Assembly: GCA_037178975.1 (NCBI GenBank)
Contig: JASJZH010000003.1
Coordinates: forward strand, 9,486,001 to 9,550,000
Origin: Oscheius tipulae
Lineage: Eukaryota; Nematoda; Chromadorea; Rhabditida; Rhabditidae
Direction: 5' to 3'
DNA length: 64,000 bases
In this document: piece by piece, positions 11,686 to 23,400 of the stretch
Numbering within the stretch: position 1 is the first letter of the stretch
How the letters are laid out: each line of letters starts with the position of its first letter
The notes under the pieces: model-generated
Database searches by the model: none
Told to the model about the DNA's origin: nothing
Seen by the model: the letters and a program-made list of their open reading frames with translations, nothing else
Made by a program: the position numbers and the translations under genes

Positions 11686-13281
11686 ATGCTGCTCCGAATT
11701 CTCTGCTTGACACATGTTCTTGGTGAGCTTATGATTGGTTTCGAAAGGTCATACCATCTTTAGGAACTACCGTAGCGTCTAGACTGGACTTCTTGAGTTA
11801 TTCAGACTTCGAGACAGCGGACAAACTGTCAGATGGTAAGGAAACAACGTCTCTGTCTCTGTCCCTGTCTCTGTTTCCGTCACTTCTTCTCATCCTGGCA
11901 ACTTCCAGAAGACGTCTTTGGCAAGCATATCCCAGTCGAAGTAGTCAACGACTACCGCTCAGATATCCGTGGTTCTAAGCGGAGGCACAAGGTTTGGATT
12001 ACGGACTGAAAAGCACCTAAAGTATCCAGAGAAACGGAGTCTCGAGAGCAGCCAAACTATGGCCAGCTGCCCGAATTCCTTATGCCATCTCTCCACACTA
12101 TACACCCCATGAGAGAGCTCTGCTAGCCAGAGCTGTCAAGCAGTATCATGAGAAAACATGTATAAGATTTGTGCCGAGAGCCCCAGGAGAATCGGACTAT
12201 CTCTTCATTGGCAAGGTTGATGGGTATGGATAAATTTAGACTATACTCTTAGTACTTATAGCTGCTTCTCAGAAGTGGGCAGGACCTCTGGTGTCCAGGT
12301 ACTGTCACTGGACAACGGATGCATGGAGTATGCTACCATTATTCATGAAATGATGCATGTGGTTGGGTTCTATCATGAACACGGTCAGTTTCTAAGAAAT
12401 CTGTCTCCCAGACCATCTCATCACTGTCTCTTGTCTGCAGCTCTGTAGTCTCACTCTCACACTCTCGGTCTCTTTCTCTGAATCACTCTCTGCTCTGTGA
12501 TGCCTTTGTACCTCTTGACAGTCTCTCCCTCTGGCTTCTAAAACTCCCAGATGTACCTTGTTCAGAGCGCTGGGATCGTGACAGTTTCATCGACATCATC
12601 TGGCAGAATATCGGTGAGTAACTGTCTCTCCGTCGCACTGTCTCTTTGTCTCTCGTCTCTCTGTCTTCCTATCAATTCAGACTTCCAGATCGAGGTGCCC
12701 TGGACCAATTTGGCAAAGTGGACCTGAGCAAGACCTCCTACTATGGACAGTCCTACGACTACAAGAGTATTCTACACTATGACAGTCTAGCCTTTTCGAA
12801 GAATGGATTTCCCACAATGTTGCCCAAGGTCAAATGTATGTACTATTCTCAATCTCAAGCATCCTATTTCAAGCCGCCACAATCGGGAATGCCAAAGATT
12901 TCTCGGACATTGACCTAGTCAAGATCAATCGCATGTACAACTGTGATCGGAAAGAGTTCAACGCTCCTTTTGCCCGTGCCCAGGTACTTTTCCCCGTGTT
13001 CTAGTTCAGAAACCTTCCAGCATTCTCCAATCTACTCGCCTCCCTCTAATAAGTATGAAGATAGGCCGAAGCTGCCGGGACAGTACTACAGTGCTCTTTT
13101 CAGCAAGAGTGGACAATTTGCCAAACCTAATCGTAATTTTATTGGGACTCTGTCCAGAATTTTAATTTAAGAGTGTGAAGACAAGATTACAGTCTGCTGG
13201 TGGACAGCGGATAGGTGTCGGAGTCCGACTATTTATCCAATGATGCTCTCGCTCTGCCCCAAGACGTGTCGCTTCTGTTAA
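11686..13281 (+). CDS. Astacin zinc metalloprotease with C-terminal ShKT domain
   Basis: This is a secreted M12A zinc endopeptidase of the nematode NAS type. Ten exons (11686-11722, 11806-11835, 11909-11991, 12030-12223, 12262-12383, 12566-12613, 12689-12835, 12874-12983, 13021-13132, 13172-13281) sum to 993 bp in one frame, 330 residues. Order: short hydrophobic signal-like start MLLRILCLTHVL, propeptide ending near RGSKRR, catalytic domain from RNGVSRAAKLWP with zinc site HEMMHVVGFYHEH, then SDIDLVKINRMYNC, a linker, and a six-cysteine ShKT module (CEDKITVC...CPKTCRFC) ending at the stop. The Met-turn position reads SILHYDSLAF, with leucine where the family has methionine. A TTATTTTCAG acceptor lies 9 bases before the start. 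GTCTCT tracts fill several introns. Confidence 0.92.
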
Positions 13282-13919
13282 TAGCTAGTTTAGGTGGGTT
13301 ACTAAAAACATAGAACATAGAACAGAAAGCAGCAAGAGACTTTTTAAAATAATAATCAGGCCCCTAAATCACTTTTGGCACCAAAATATTTTTTTCTTTT
13401 TTTATCGGGCGGGATCCGAACCAGGTACCCACGGCAGAGTGCGCTTTCCAAGCTACGATGATAACCGCTAGGCTATAGTCCTTTACAACGAATAGCGGTA
13501 CCTCAGTATCAAGGCCCTAAGCTCGGCGTTTGCGCGCAAAAAAGAAATTTTCCTATTTTTCACCCAGCATCTTTTTACTTTTCTGTTAGTGTTACCGGAG
13601 ACTAAGAAGACAGAGAGACAGTGACAACAGTCTATTTTCAGGAATCTCGTTCTAGTCAAGTGTCTCTACTTCAGCAGCTTCCCGCGTAGACAAGAATACG
13701 GGTATAACCTGCCGGGTTGAATAAAGTCAGAGAATCATTAGTTTATTGTCATTATGGCTTGTCAAGAGTACGAGATTGCTTATAAGTTATGCGAAAGAAG
13801 CGGACCCATATTGGAAGTTGTCGTGTGTTTGAACTGACAAATTGGAGAGATTCTTGTACGGGATCATACCCTGTAAAGTAGTAGCAACCAGCAGGAAAAG
13901 GCCGAAATATATAGGGGAA
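13282..13919. other. Astacin/PLXDC convergent intergenic region
   Basis: No gene is seen here. An AATAAA at about 13720 (GAATAAAG) could serve the astacin transcript. A family-1 SINE occupies 13345-13490. Confidence 0.6.
13345..13490 (-). repeat. tRNA-derived SINE, family 1, copy C
   Basis: Third copy of the element described at 2945-3085, same head-to-tail order on the minus strand. B-box GGTTCGGATCC and core CGCACTCTGCCGTGG are visible. It is the only copy of the three outside an intron. Confidence 0.68.
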
Positions 13920-16786
13920 CTACATGTGGACTGACGCACTGTATCTCACGTGACTGTGAGGCATACTCCATCTGGACGGTCGGTACTGAAAAATGGTTTT
14001 ATTGCACTGTCTCTCTGTTTTTCTATTTATATATCTCTCAACCTCTCTGTCTCATTGCTTCTGTACCTTACACTCACTTTGATCAGTATTTGTCCACTCG
14101 TCGTGTGTGGATTATAATACGCGTAGGCCATCCATCCAACTACAGTCAATCCCAGTCCAAGAAGGAAGATCAAAAAGGCGACTCCACTTCCTGAAGCACC
14201 TAAATGACCAGCTATTTTCTGCCCAAAGGATACATTATTCGAACTTTTCATGCTCTAGAAAATTGTAGCCCACATCAAACTCTACAACTTTGCTGAACAT
14301 CGCAAAGCATGATAATGCCCAGAAACCTACGTTTTGATTGCTTGGAAATCCTCCCATGCTTGATGTTTCCCAGGGTTATAACATCGTCGGGTTGGCTAAA
14401 TAAACCGTTGAATAAGGAGGGATCGAAGCGTTGGAATTAGTAGAATAAGCATGAAAAAGAGCGTAGAATATATTACTTTTCGTCGTGGTCTGCCTCATGT
14501 CCGCAGTAGATATTTCTCGACTGTTCCTTACAGCTACCCTCCATGAATGTCTGTCTCTTTCTGTGCATGCCGGCCTCGTCTGTGCAGAAAGACCCGCCGT
14601 CTTTGTTCGGATTGCGGCACCAGGAACAGTTGAAATAATTTAGAGTGGCATTGGAACAGGCCTCGCAGCTGGATAGACCGATGCAAGCTAAAAAAAATAG
14701 GTTCCCTGTCAACTGACTGACTTACTGGGCTGGGCAGTCAGGTAGACGACGGTGTTGGAGGTGACATGAGCGGCCTCGACCTCGATTCGGTGGTATTCGT
14801 AGATGACGCGTTTTGGAGGGGCTGAAAAGAGGACATGTCTGGACAGAGAGTGACAGTATGGAAAGTGACAGAGAGACTTGCCACCTATTTTTCGCGTGTT
14901 AGCTGTCTTGAGTGGCAACCTATAGCCATATAGCACAGTAGACATTGGGAGAGAGACTGTCTGAGAAGGACAGAGACTCTGGCAGACATCGAGAGAAACA
15001 GAGTGAGGGTGAGTGTCAGAGACAGTGGCTGGAACAGTCACAGTGACACGGTGAGGGACAGAGACAGTAACCTCTGACAACCAAACTCACACGTTGTAGA
15101 GAGAACTGTCTTCGGCACATGATTGTACAGGTAAGCATCACTGATGCCGAGCTTGACAGGATGACTAGCATCACTGATGTTGTTGACGTCCATCGGGACG
15201 TCCTTGTAGGCAAAGACGATATCCCCATTCTTGTGAAGAGTCACTTGAAAGGTAAAAGAGTCCCCGGACTGTTCTCTGAGCTGAACCTTGCGCCACTCAA
15301 CAATGAATCTCTCGCCGTCATCGGCGTAGATTATATTGGAACCGTTCAGATGGGTGTCAAAGTTTGCCATCAGGGGAGCAATGTACTGTGTTGCTGCGAG
15401 CCAGTTGTGTGTGGCGTCGCCGATGTAGATGAAGCCTGAAGATTTTATTGCTTTCTGTACTGCCAAAAGCCCTGTCATTGGGAACTGTCAGAATTTTACC
15501 TATTCAATGTTGTCGCAGTATCTCTCACTGTTCAGGCCTCTGTTTCTGTCACTGTCCCCATCTTTCTCTCCGCCTAACCCTGACAGTTTTTGGCCTAAGC
15601 ATTAGGAGCCTTGAACAAGGGTGGCATCCGGGCCAAACTGGGCCGTGCAAGACCAAAAATGGTGAAAGGCCGCCGAGAGAAATCCGGATTGTTCGGGCCG
15701 GACCAACTTTTGCAAAAGGCAACGTACGGGCGGACGTAAAAAATAGATTTTATAGTATCTATCACTAACTCCGCATCTTGTCACTCTCAATCTGTCTGGC
15801 ACTCTGTACCACTGTCTCTGCCAGTCACTGCTTTGACCTTGTTTTTGACTATGAAACTACCGGTTCGTCTTTGTCACTGTCGCTGCATCGTCTATGTGTT
15901 TTTTTGATCTCTCAGTATTTGAAATAATCTGTGACCGTTTCTCTTGCTACCCTTCTGGATTTGCCAGTCACCCTATACTTCTAACACTGTCACTCTCACT
16001 TTCTGACTATCGTTGACACAGCTGAATCAAGAAATTAAACTTGGCCTTACCTCCCGTAGCAATAGTCAGATTCTTCATACTGTGACCATAGAAGGGGAAC
16101 AAGAAGGACAGCTTGGCACCGACAGCCCGCCTGTAACTGCTTGACAGTAGTGGATGGGAGCTGTTCCCCGTGACTCCAGGCTTCTTCAAGAGCTTATCAA
16201 TGTCCACAAAGTGCTTGTTCAGGGCTGCTGTTCCCGATGTCACATTCATCGCGTAGTAGATCATGTCACTCTTCAATATGAGAATGTTAAAGCAAGCATA
16301 CCGGAACCCTGTTTGTATTGGATGCGCGAAATTTCGAAGGTTCGAAAAAAAAAAGCTGCGCGGGAAGGTAAAAACGGTGAAATAAATTTTGCTAAATTTG
16401 CTGCCATATAGGTTTTTTGTTCGTGAAATTCGATTTTAAGGTCAAAACAACAAAAAAGTGGCCCTAAACAGGCTAAAATAGAAAGAAATTATCGTCGAAC
16501 TTTTCTTCTTCCGGACCGAACTCAAAAGGGGAATGCCTTCTCTCAAATGTATGTAGTTCACTCACCGATTTCTCTTCTATCACATCGTCGGGAATCTTCC
16601 AATCGGCCGGGTCATCCGACTCCACCTCCCGTTTCCTCCTTTCCAAGGGAACGAACCTGTTCGGATTGAAGTTTTCATTATAGTCCCAATCTGTTGCCGA
16701 AGCTAAAATGCCATTTTCTTCCCTCTTTTTCGGTCAGACTCACCCAGGCTGAGAAAAAAGATCCATATCGCTGTTCTCTCCTTCAT
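13920..16786 (-). CDS. Plexin domain-containing membrane protein (PLXDC1/2, TEM7 family)
   Basis: PLXDC proteins are single-pass surface receptors (TEM7 family; PEDF receptors in mammals). Minus-strand exons include 16786-16744 (signal peptide [14 protein letters not shown]), 16702-16566, 16270-16051, 15435-15091, an 18-nt microexon 14902-14885, about 14820-14735, about 14690-14475, about 14243-14082 and 13985-13920. Family-diagnostic stretches are [64 protein letters not shown], the plexin/PSI cysteine domain [17 protein letters not shown], then a transmembrane segment [19 protein letters not shown] and the conserved cytoplasmic YRPSRW motif. Exon order is clear; a possible extra exon at 14397-14333 is left open. 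It is third in a same-strand run with NDUFAF7 and VPS29, 197 bp behind VPS29, with an ATTACAG acceptor 5 bases before the ATG. Confidence 0.9.
14885..14902 (-). other. 18-nt microexon of the PLXDC gene
   Basis: On the minus strand CAAGACAG precedes an 18-base exon (CTAACACGCGAAAAATAG), followed by GTGGCAAG. It restores the frame between PKT-VLSTT and [11 protein letters not shown] and fits the spacer length in vertebrate PLXDC2. Confidence 0.6.
16395..16545. repeat. Dispersed intronic repeat, family 2, partial copy
   Basis: Lies in the PLXDC intron 16271-16565. The string AACAACAAAAAAGTGGCC...AGGCTAAAATAGA matches the family-2 copy at 46488-46865 (AACAACGAAAAAGTGACC...AGACTAAAATAG) in the same order. 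Confidence 0.5.
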
Positions 16787-16983
16787 TCTGTCTGTAATTT
16801 TTCTTTAAAAAAAAATTCGCACGAATCTCGATCAAATATTGGCTGATTTTTAACAGTTTCCCATGAGAATAAGCTCAGAGTTCGGACCATTTACACTGGG
16901 AGCAAAGTATGTATAAAACTTGATAAAATTTCTGGGGCAAAATATGGAATGACAACGTAATATAGTGAATATATGCATAAAAT

Positions 16984-18110
16984 TCAGATCACAGCAGCCG
17001 CTTTGGGCTTCTTGTAGGCCACACGTTCCACCTTGACGTCGCCGTTGATCAGCCGATAGAGGTAGGTGACGACGTTATCCGACTGTACATCCATAAGGGC
17101 AAAGGCCGGAGTGGATTCTCTGGAAAACGGTCATGTTTTACGCTGTTTCTATCTTTGGAATGCTGTTGTAATCCCCATCTTTAGTTATTTATGAGGTACA
17201 GCTAGGCGTTGCAGGGCAGTACTCCGGTCATTGAGGAAAATTGGTCTCCTAGGTGCTAAGAACCCAAGATCGAGAAAAAATTTCGGTCAAAAATGCACAA
17301 AAATAGCACTAAACTAACCCATCTTTGAGGAATGAAAAGGCTCCAGTTGCGCTGCCGGGGCTGAGGAAGAAGCGGCCGTCGCGTTCTTCGGACTGGCACT
17401 CGTGGGAGAAGCCCGTGACGAGGATGTCGACGTCGAGCTGGCGGGCGAGTTGATCCAGCATCTAAATTATCAATTTTAGTCAATTTTTGTTGACTGGGGG
17501 TGAAAAATAGTGTAAAAACAAACTCTCGGATCGTTCCAGGGAATGATCTGGTGACCGTTACAGAGCCCGATTCGAAACTGTCCCACGGTGACCACTTTGC
17601 TGTCCGCGCCCTTCACCGACTCGTCGTCAAAGTCGCCGCGAACGATGTGGACATCGGAAGAGAGGGATCTAGAAAATTTTCTTGCATTAGTTGTCTGGAA
17701 ACGTGTTTGCATAAATGGCCTAGTGGACAAGAGCTCAGGCCAATAGTCTGGAGGTCCGGAAATCGAATCCTCTCCTCGTAAAATACACATTCAAAACAAT
17801 TTTCCCCAACTTTTTGTCTTTTTTAGAACACTCTAGCAGGTTTTCATAAGCCAGCTTAGTTTTAGCAGTCTTTTTGAGCCTAACGCCTGTAAAACATTGT
17901 CCAAAAATCCAACCTCAGATAGTCGACAACCTCCCTGCTACACAGATTGCCGGTGCATAACACGTGCTGCATCTTGTTCGGGACCAGAAGCTTCCGGAAC
18001 TTCGGCGGGATGTTGGCGGCCCGGTGCGGCATGTGAAAGTCTCCAATCACGAGGACCAACTAAATATTAGACGTTATTTTTTATTTAGGAAAAAGGGGTA
18101 AACTGACCAT
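16984..18110 (-). CDS. vps-29: Vacuolar protein sorting 29 (retromer subunit)
   Basis: VPS29 is the metallophosphoesterase-fold subunit of retromer, which returns receptors from endosomes. Five exons: 18110-18108 (the start codon only), 18059-17914, 17668-17524, 17461-17319 and 17119-16984. The protein reads (M)[95 protein letters not shown], and ends [17 protein letters not shown]. The first intron directly follows the initiator ATG, as in human VPS29. It begins 117 bp after the NDUFAF7 stop, and an acceptor GATTTTGCAG lies about 25 bases before its ATG, so trans-splicing of a downstream operon gene is likely. A SINE-like element interrupts intron 2. Confidence 0.95.
17705..17775 (+). repeat. 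tRNA-derived SINE-like element in VPS29 intron
   Basis: ATGGCCTAGTGGACAAGAGC is followed at tRNA distance by GGAAATCGAATCCTC. The string AAATG(G/A)CCTAGTGG...AGTCTGGAGG recurs at 43300-43360, so the two form a second SINE family. Confidence 0.55.
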
Positions 18111-18227
18111 TTTTCTTTCTTAGAGCCTCGGGAAATCTGCAAAATCATCATAAAGTTGTTGCAAACATCAATAGAGGTAAAATTGGATATCCACGGCTTG
18201 AAGACAATACAAAATGTCACAAAATCT

Positions 18228-20177
18228 TCATTTCTCCGCCTGTTTCTTCGCAAATCCGGCGGGAGCACCCCGTTTCTCCAGAATTTTCTCCAAGGTCTTC
18301 GGAAAGACGGACATTGCTTGGAATTTAAGGCCCATTTCGCCCATCAAATAGTTGTAACAATCTAAAGCTAAAATAACAAAAATTGGCCCTTACCGACAAT
18401 AATTTTCTGCTGTTTGGCGTCCTTGCACGATTGCAGGAGACGTCGGAGACGTAGTTCAATGCCCAGTTGGCCGAGGAATTCACTGAAAATGATGTAGAAT
18501 CTGAAAAAAAGACGATTTACCGTTGAGTCTGGGGTCCGTAGACGAGCAATCTGTCTTCTACGAGGGAGCGGAGATAGCTAAAGTCGACGTCGGCTGTCAG
18601 ATCGATTGTTCCGGGTCGGGAGAGTGGGTTTACCTGAAAAAAAAAGTTTTAAAGTTTTAGATCTCGAAAGGTGTACAACATTGCAAAACATGGAAAAAGT
18701 AAAAAATGTCGTCTACGAGTGGTTTTGCGCTGAATTCAGACCGGACAGGACCCAAACGCAGGGCGCTCGGATCGGACCCGGGTCGTCTGATTTGAACAAA
18801 ATTTCTATGTACCTGTCGATGTTGGGAGTAGGCTCGAAATGAGAGGTCTTCTCTCGTTCCGTCGTGTCCATAATCCACGATCAGGCCGAAACCGCCGTTG
18901 TACATAATCCTAAAACAAACAAAAATTAATTGACTCTTCCAAAAAACGAACCGTTCTGCCACTTGATTGATAAAGGTTCCTGCCTCGGGACAGATTTCAA
19001 AGCATTTTCTGCCAGATTTCTTGCGGATATTCTCGCTCAAAAGACCCCTAATCTGATTTTATCCCAACGAGAAGTACAGAATTACCTCGTGTGCAGATTT
19101 TCGCCTTTGGAATTCATGAAAACGAGCTGGTTGTCCTTGTCCAGATTGACGTAAACCTCGTGCCAGCTGTCATCTCGGCCACGGACGAATTGGTGGACTG
19201 GCAGAGCGTCGAGGAACTCGTTGGCAACGAAGACGGAGAACTGAAAGAAATTTTACATAAAATATCAAATTACCGCGCATTTAGAAGTTTGAAAATATTT
19301 GCGCAATAAGCTAAATAAATGGGTCTTTGCTTTTGTTCCTGCCGCCAATTTAAATTTAGCACGTCGTCTACCCGCATTTCTGCCCCACCATTCCATTTTC
19401 GGCGAGAATAGACAAAAAGAGGAGCTTACCCCTTCAGGAACATCGTCGACATTTTTGTACCAGTAGACCGGGACCCCACATCGGGATTTGTTCTTCTTCA
19501 CGAACTTTACGTTTTCTGTAAATGAAATTTTCATTGAACCCAGGGTCCAAATATACCAAACGTACAAGTTGAATTGTCGACACAGATTGCCCGTTCCTGC
19601 TTTTCTATCAGAGCATCAGAGGTTTCGACCAAATGGACGGAAACCTTGGTTTCCTTAAGGAAATTTCATGTAATTTGGACAAAAATGGCCTACACCGAAC
19701 TTGTTGAGGACAGAGAGCATGTCTTTCATCAGGGTGCCGCTCCCGGGACCGCATTCGATCAGTTGCCATTCTCCAGTGTGACCCGTATTGGCCAGCTCGT
19801 GATAGATCCATATGCCGATCATTTCGCCAAAGAGCTGCGTGAGCTCCGGGGCTGTGACAAAGTCTCCCTGGTTGCCGAAAATCTTAAAAATCCGAAACTT
19901 TACATGAAAAATAAGGTTACCTGCTTGGAATCGCTGAATCCGCCATAAAATCCGACTGCTGGAGCGCTGATGGCCGTCTTCATGTATTCGGCGACGGTGA
20001 TAGGTCCAGTGGCTCGTATTTTGTCCACTATGAACTTTTTCAACGCGTCGTCTCGTCTCTGAAGCCCAGAAGTTATGAATTAGGCAGATTTACCACTTCG
20101 GCGGGCGCTAATTTGGTCGAGAAGCGTGCAGAACTGCTGCTCGCCACTCGGAGACAGCTATTAGCTGTCCGTAGCAT
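18228..20177 (-). CDS. NDUFAF7: Mitochondrial complex I assembly methyltransferase NDUFAF7 (MidA)
   Basis: NDUFAF7 dimethylates an arginine of NDUFS2 early in complex I assembly in the mitochondrial matrix. Eleven exons: 20177-20094, 20058-19921, 19882-19694, 19653-19557, 19515-19430, 19240-19086, 19047-18952, 18909-18813, 18633-18521, 18482-18394 and 18361-18228. The N-terminus MLRTANSCLRVASSSSARF is a mitochondrial presequence. Family motifs follow in order: TGPITVAEYMKTA, GDFVTAPELTQLFGE, WQLIECGPGSGTLMKD (SAM site), VSVHLVETS, FVANEFLDALPVHQF, ICPEAGTFI, LIVDYGHDG and LTADVDFSYLRSLV. An acceptor CTTATTCAG lies two bases before the ATG. It is head-to-head with the F-box gene (about 270 bp between starts) and probably leads an operon with VPS29. 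Confidence 0.95.
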
Positions 20178-20446
20178 GCCTGAATAAGAAAAATGAGACA
20201 AATTAAGGGGAGAAATGAGGGAAAATCGAGTGAATTGCGCACACGCTTGAATGAAAGCAATTTTTTGAACCCCCGCGGAGATTGAAGGTCTGTACGGTAG
20301 CCTGGGTCCCCCCGCGATTTGCGGTCTGCGCGGTAAGTCAAAATATTTAAAGACATTTTTGTCTCGACGGCTGTTGGCCTTTTTTTTCCAGTCATCTACC
20401 CTGTTTTCCGTCAATTTCCATCATTTTTCTTTCAGATTCCGACAAA
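20178..20446. promoter_or_regulatory. Divergent promoter region NDUFAF7 / F-box gene
   Basis: 269 bp separate the two start codons. Both genes have a splice acceptor within a few bases to about 13 bases of the ATG. No TATA-like element is obvious to me. The position is inferred from gene layout only. Confidence 0.5.
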
Positions 20447-23400
20447 ATGGATAACCGGAATGGTTCTCCAACCTTTCTCGAGAGTCTTCTGGACCAGATG
20501 ATGCAAATTTCCATGCCTGTTCTCGCCCAAGAGCCGGAAGTCGTTGCGCAGGTGCGCTTTCTTCATTTCCTCGGATCCTAAGTTTATTTTCTAGGATTCT
20601 CAGTTTCTCCAGCTGCCAGACCACGTGCTCCGAATGGTCGTTGAGTGCATTCCGCTCAAAGACCGCGTCCTGAATGTGGCCTCCACCTGCAAGCGACTGC
20701 GCGAGATCGTCAAGGCCTCAATCACGTCCATCGAGTTCTACAAAGAGGAGCTGGACTGCCTGAAGGACAACAACCTCAACTACTTTATCAGCGTCTACGG
20801 AAAGAACATCACCTCGCTCAATTTTGATCTCTTCCGCTCCTCATACATCGAGGTAGCCTTTTTGGTTATTTTGCAATTATTTTTGACAGTACTATGCTTA
20901 CCGTACTGCCGCTAAATGTACTGAATTATAGCAATGGTGACAGCTGAAATTACGAAAAATCTGCCTGATATGACCCAATATACCTTTCAGCAATGCACCC
21001 AGTGGGCTTGGCGCCAGTCCGTCGTCTCCTGCGTCTCGCTCTGCCCCCAGCTGGAGAAACTGTCCATCCTAGTCTGCAATCGCCATCGTCTCCGCGATTC
21101 TGACCTCACTGTCATCTTCAAGCACGCCAAAAGTCTTAAGTCCTTGAGCATTGATGCCCAATTCCTCAGGGGACACTGTTTCCAGGTACTTTTGTGTGCT
21201 TTTCTCGGCAAAATATGACGTTTAGCACGCGCCAAAAAGCCTGGAGAAGATGGAGCTCGAGCTGTGCTCGCGCATCAGTGCCGACATGTTCAAGTACATC
21301 TACTATCTTAGAAATCTGAAGGTTTATATGACTTTTTTTTTTCTTGGGCTGTTCGGAAACTTGTGGGAGCAGAATTGAGAAGTTTCCGAGTCTTCTAAGC
21401 TTGACTAATCTTTAAAAACGACCGGAAATTCAGACTCTGTCCCTCTCCCAAGTCCTCCAGCTCAACAACACGATCATTTACAAGATGGCCACCTGCATGC
21501 AGAAGCTCGAGGATTTGGCTCTGATCATTCATGGAAACCACGTATTTCCTGGTCCGTTTTTCCTATGCATTTTATGTAAAGCCTGCAGAACTGACCGCCA
21601 CGGGACTCTCGAAGGTCGGCAGACTGGAAAAGCTGGAACATTTGGCCGTGGAGGGAATTCCGGCCGTCACCGACAGGTTTCTAGACGTAGGTTTTTGTCA
21701 AAATGTCCCAAAATTGCGAAATATTAAGGAAATTTCGAATGGTAAGCCGATGAAGCAGACGTTAAAGAGTCTCTCGCTGGCCTTCTGCAACAATTTCACC
21801 AGTCTCGGACTGCAGAAGCTGGCCAGTTACCCCCAGCTCGAGGACCTCAATCTGGATGGCTGTACGAGGAACGATATTTCCGAGGGATTGGAGGCCATTG
21901 CTCAACAGGGTCGTCTCAAAAGGGTAAGTTGTCCCTTGACCCAAAAATCTAGATTTTGCCAATTTAGCCGTTTTAGAAGCGTTTTTTCATCTTTTTGAGC
22001 TCGCCATCGAATTTAGAGCCCTCGAAAACCTACTTAACAAAAAAATAGACGAAAAAAACTGGATAAACACGCTGTAATTGGCCCAAGTTGGTTTTCCTAG
22101 CCCCGTTTTCACGCTTATCCGACGTTTTGTCCGAATCTTCCCTTCAAAATTATTGTCAAGTAGGTTTTATTGGGCCCTGAGTTTTGATGAAAAAAATAAA
22201 ATAATGGAAACAAAAACAAAACTCGCGCCGAATTTACAAAAATGCGTGGCGGGAGAGTTTTGGCGGGAAAAAAAGTTAGTCGTTTAAACAAACCGCCGGC
22301 CGTGGTAAACGAACTATAGCATATGCTTACAATCCTGTTCTTTCCAGGTTCTGGCTGCCGAAAACTGCAACATCTCAGTCCCCTCTCTGTCCAAAATCAT
22401 CAACTCTTCTCTCAATCTCTGTCTCCTGGACATCACGGGCAGTGGCAATGTTATTCCCTACGAGACTGCCGTCTCTTTGGTAACTTTCCTGCCATTCACT
22501 TTGTTAATTCCACCCGTTTCAGGTGAATAATCGTGGTCAGAAGGTCCCAGAAACGGAATTGATCATCATGACCGATCAGCATATGCCCTGGAATGTGATC
22601 CCGCGTGACGAAAGCTCGATGATGAAGGTCGTCCACGTGGTTCCGAGCCTCGTCCCAGCACACGAGTTCTTCCCCAATACGATTCTGTCTCTGACGGCTC
22701 CAGGACAACGAGTTCTATCCGCCAGACTCAGACGCGGAAATCGCTGTCGACTTCTCTGCTCGGCGCTCGGCATGGAGCAGCTCAGTGACGATGTGGGTTT
22801 TCTTTCGAGGACTATCTGAAAATTGGAAGAGTCTAAAAAATCGTTGCAGTTTTTTGTCAACTTGCCTGTTTGTATGACTATTACCCGAGAGCGTCTCCGC
22901 TTGTCATTTTTATTCCAGACTCACCTGTTAGACCCAAAATGACAAATAGAATACCAGTTGACCAGATAACACTCATTATCAAATTGAATTCATTATAAAA
23001 GCGTTAATACCGTTATAGCAGTTGGCAGGTGGTCATTAAGTGAGACAAGATGGAAAAGTCATTAAACTGGGGTTATTTGAAAAAAAAATATTTAGCGTTC
23101 CGGCCAAGACAGCAGCTGGGCGCCACTTCGTGAGCTAACTTTTGCGTTAGGCAGCTGAGGGGGATCGTTCGGATCAAAAGCGCGCCTCCCAGGATTGGAG
23201 GAACAGTCGAGCTACCGAACGCCGATTCGGTTCGTCCGACGAAGTTCGGACGAATGGTGTCGGTGTTTGGGTCTGAACAGAGCCCTTTATATTTGTCTGC
23301 AATCCATTCAGAATACCGAACGAACATAAAAACTTCTCAAATTAACCAAAATGGTCCCTTCTTCAAAAAAATTCGGTAGTAGTGAAACAGGCGCGGGAGG

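Noticed and set aside
22793-22819. Read-through end of the F-box gene at a stop after the exon 22523-22792
   Set aside because: The GAT|GTGGGT donor and downstream in-phase exons sum exactly to a multiple of three with coherent protein, so the longer model is preferred, though the short one remains possible.
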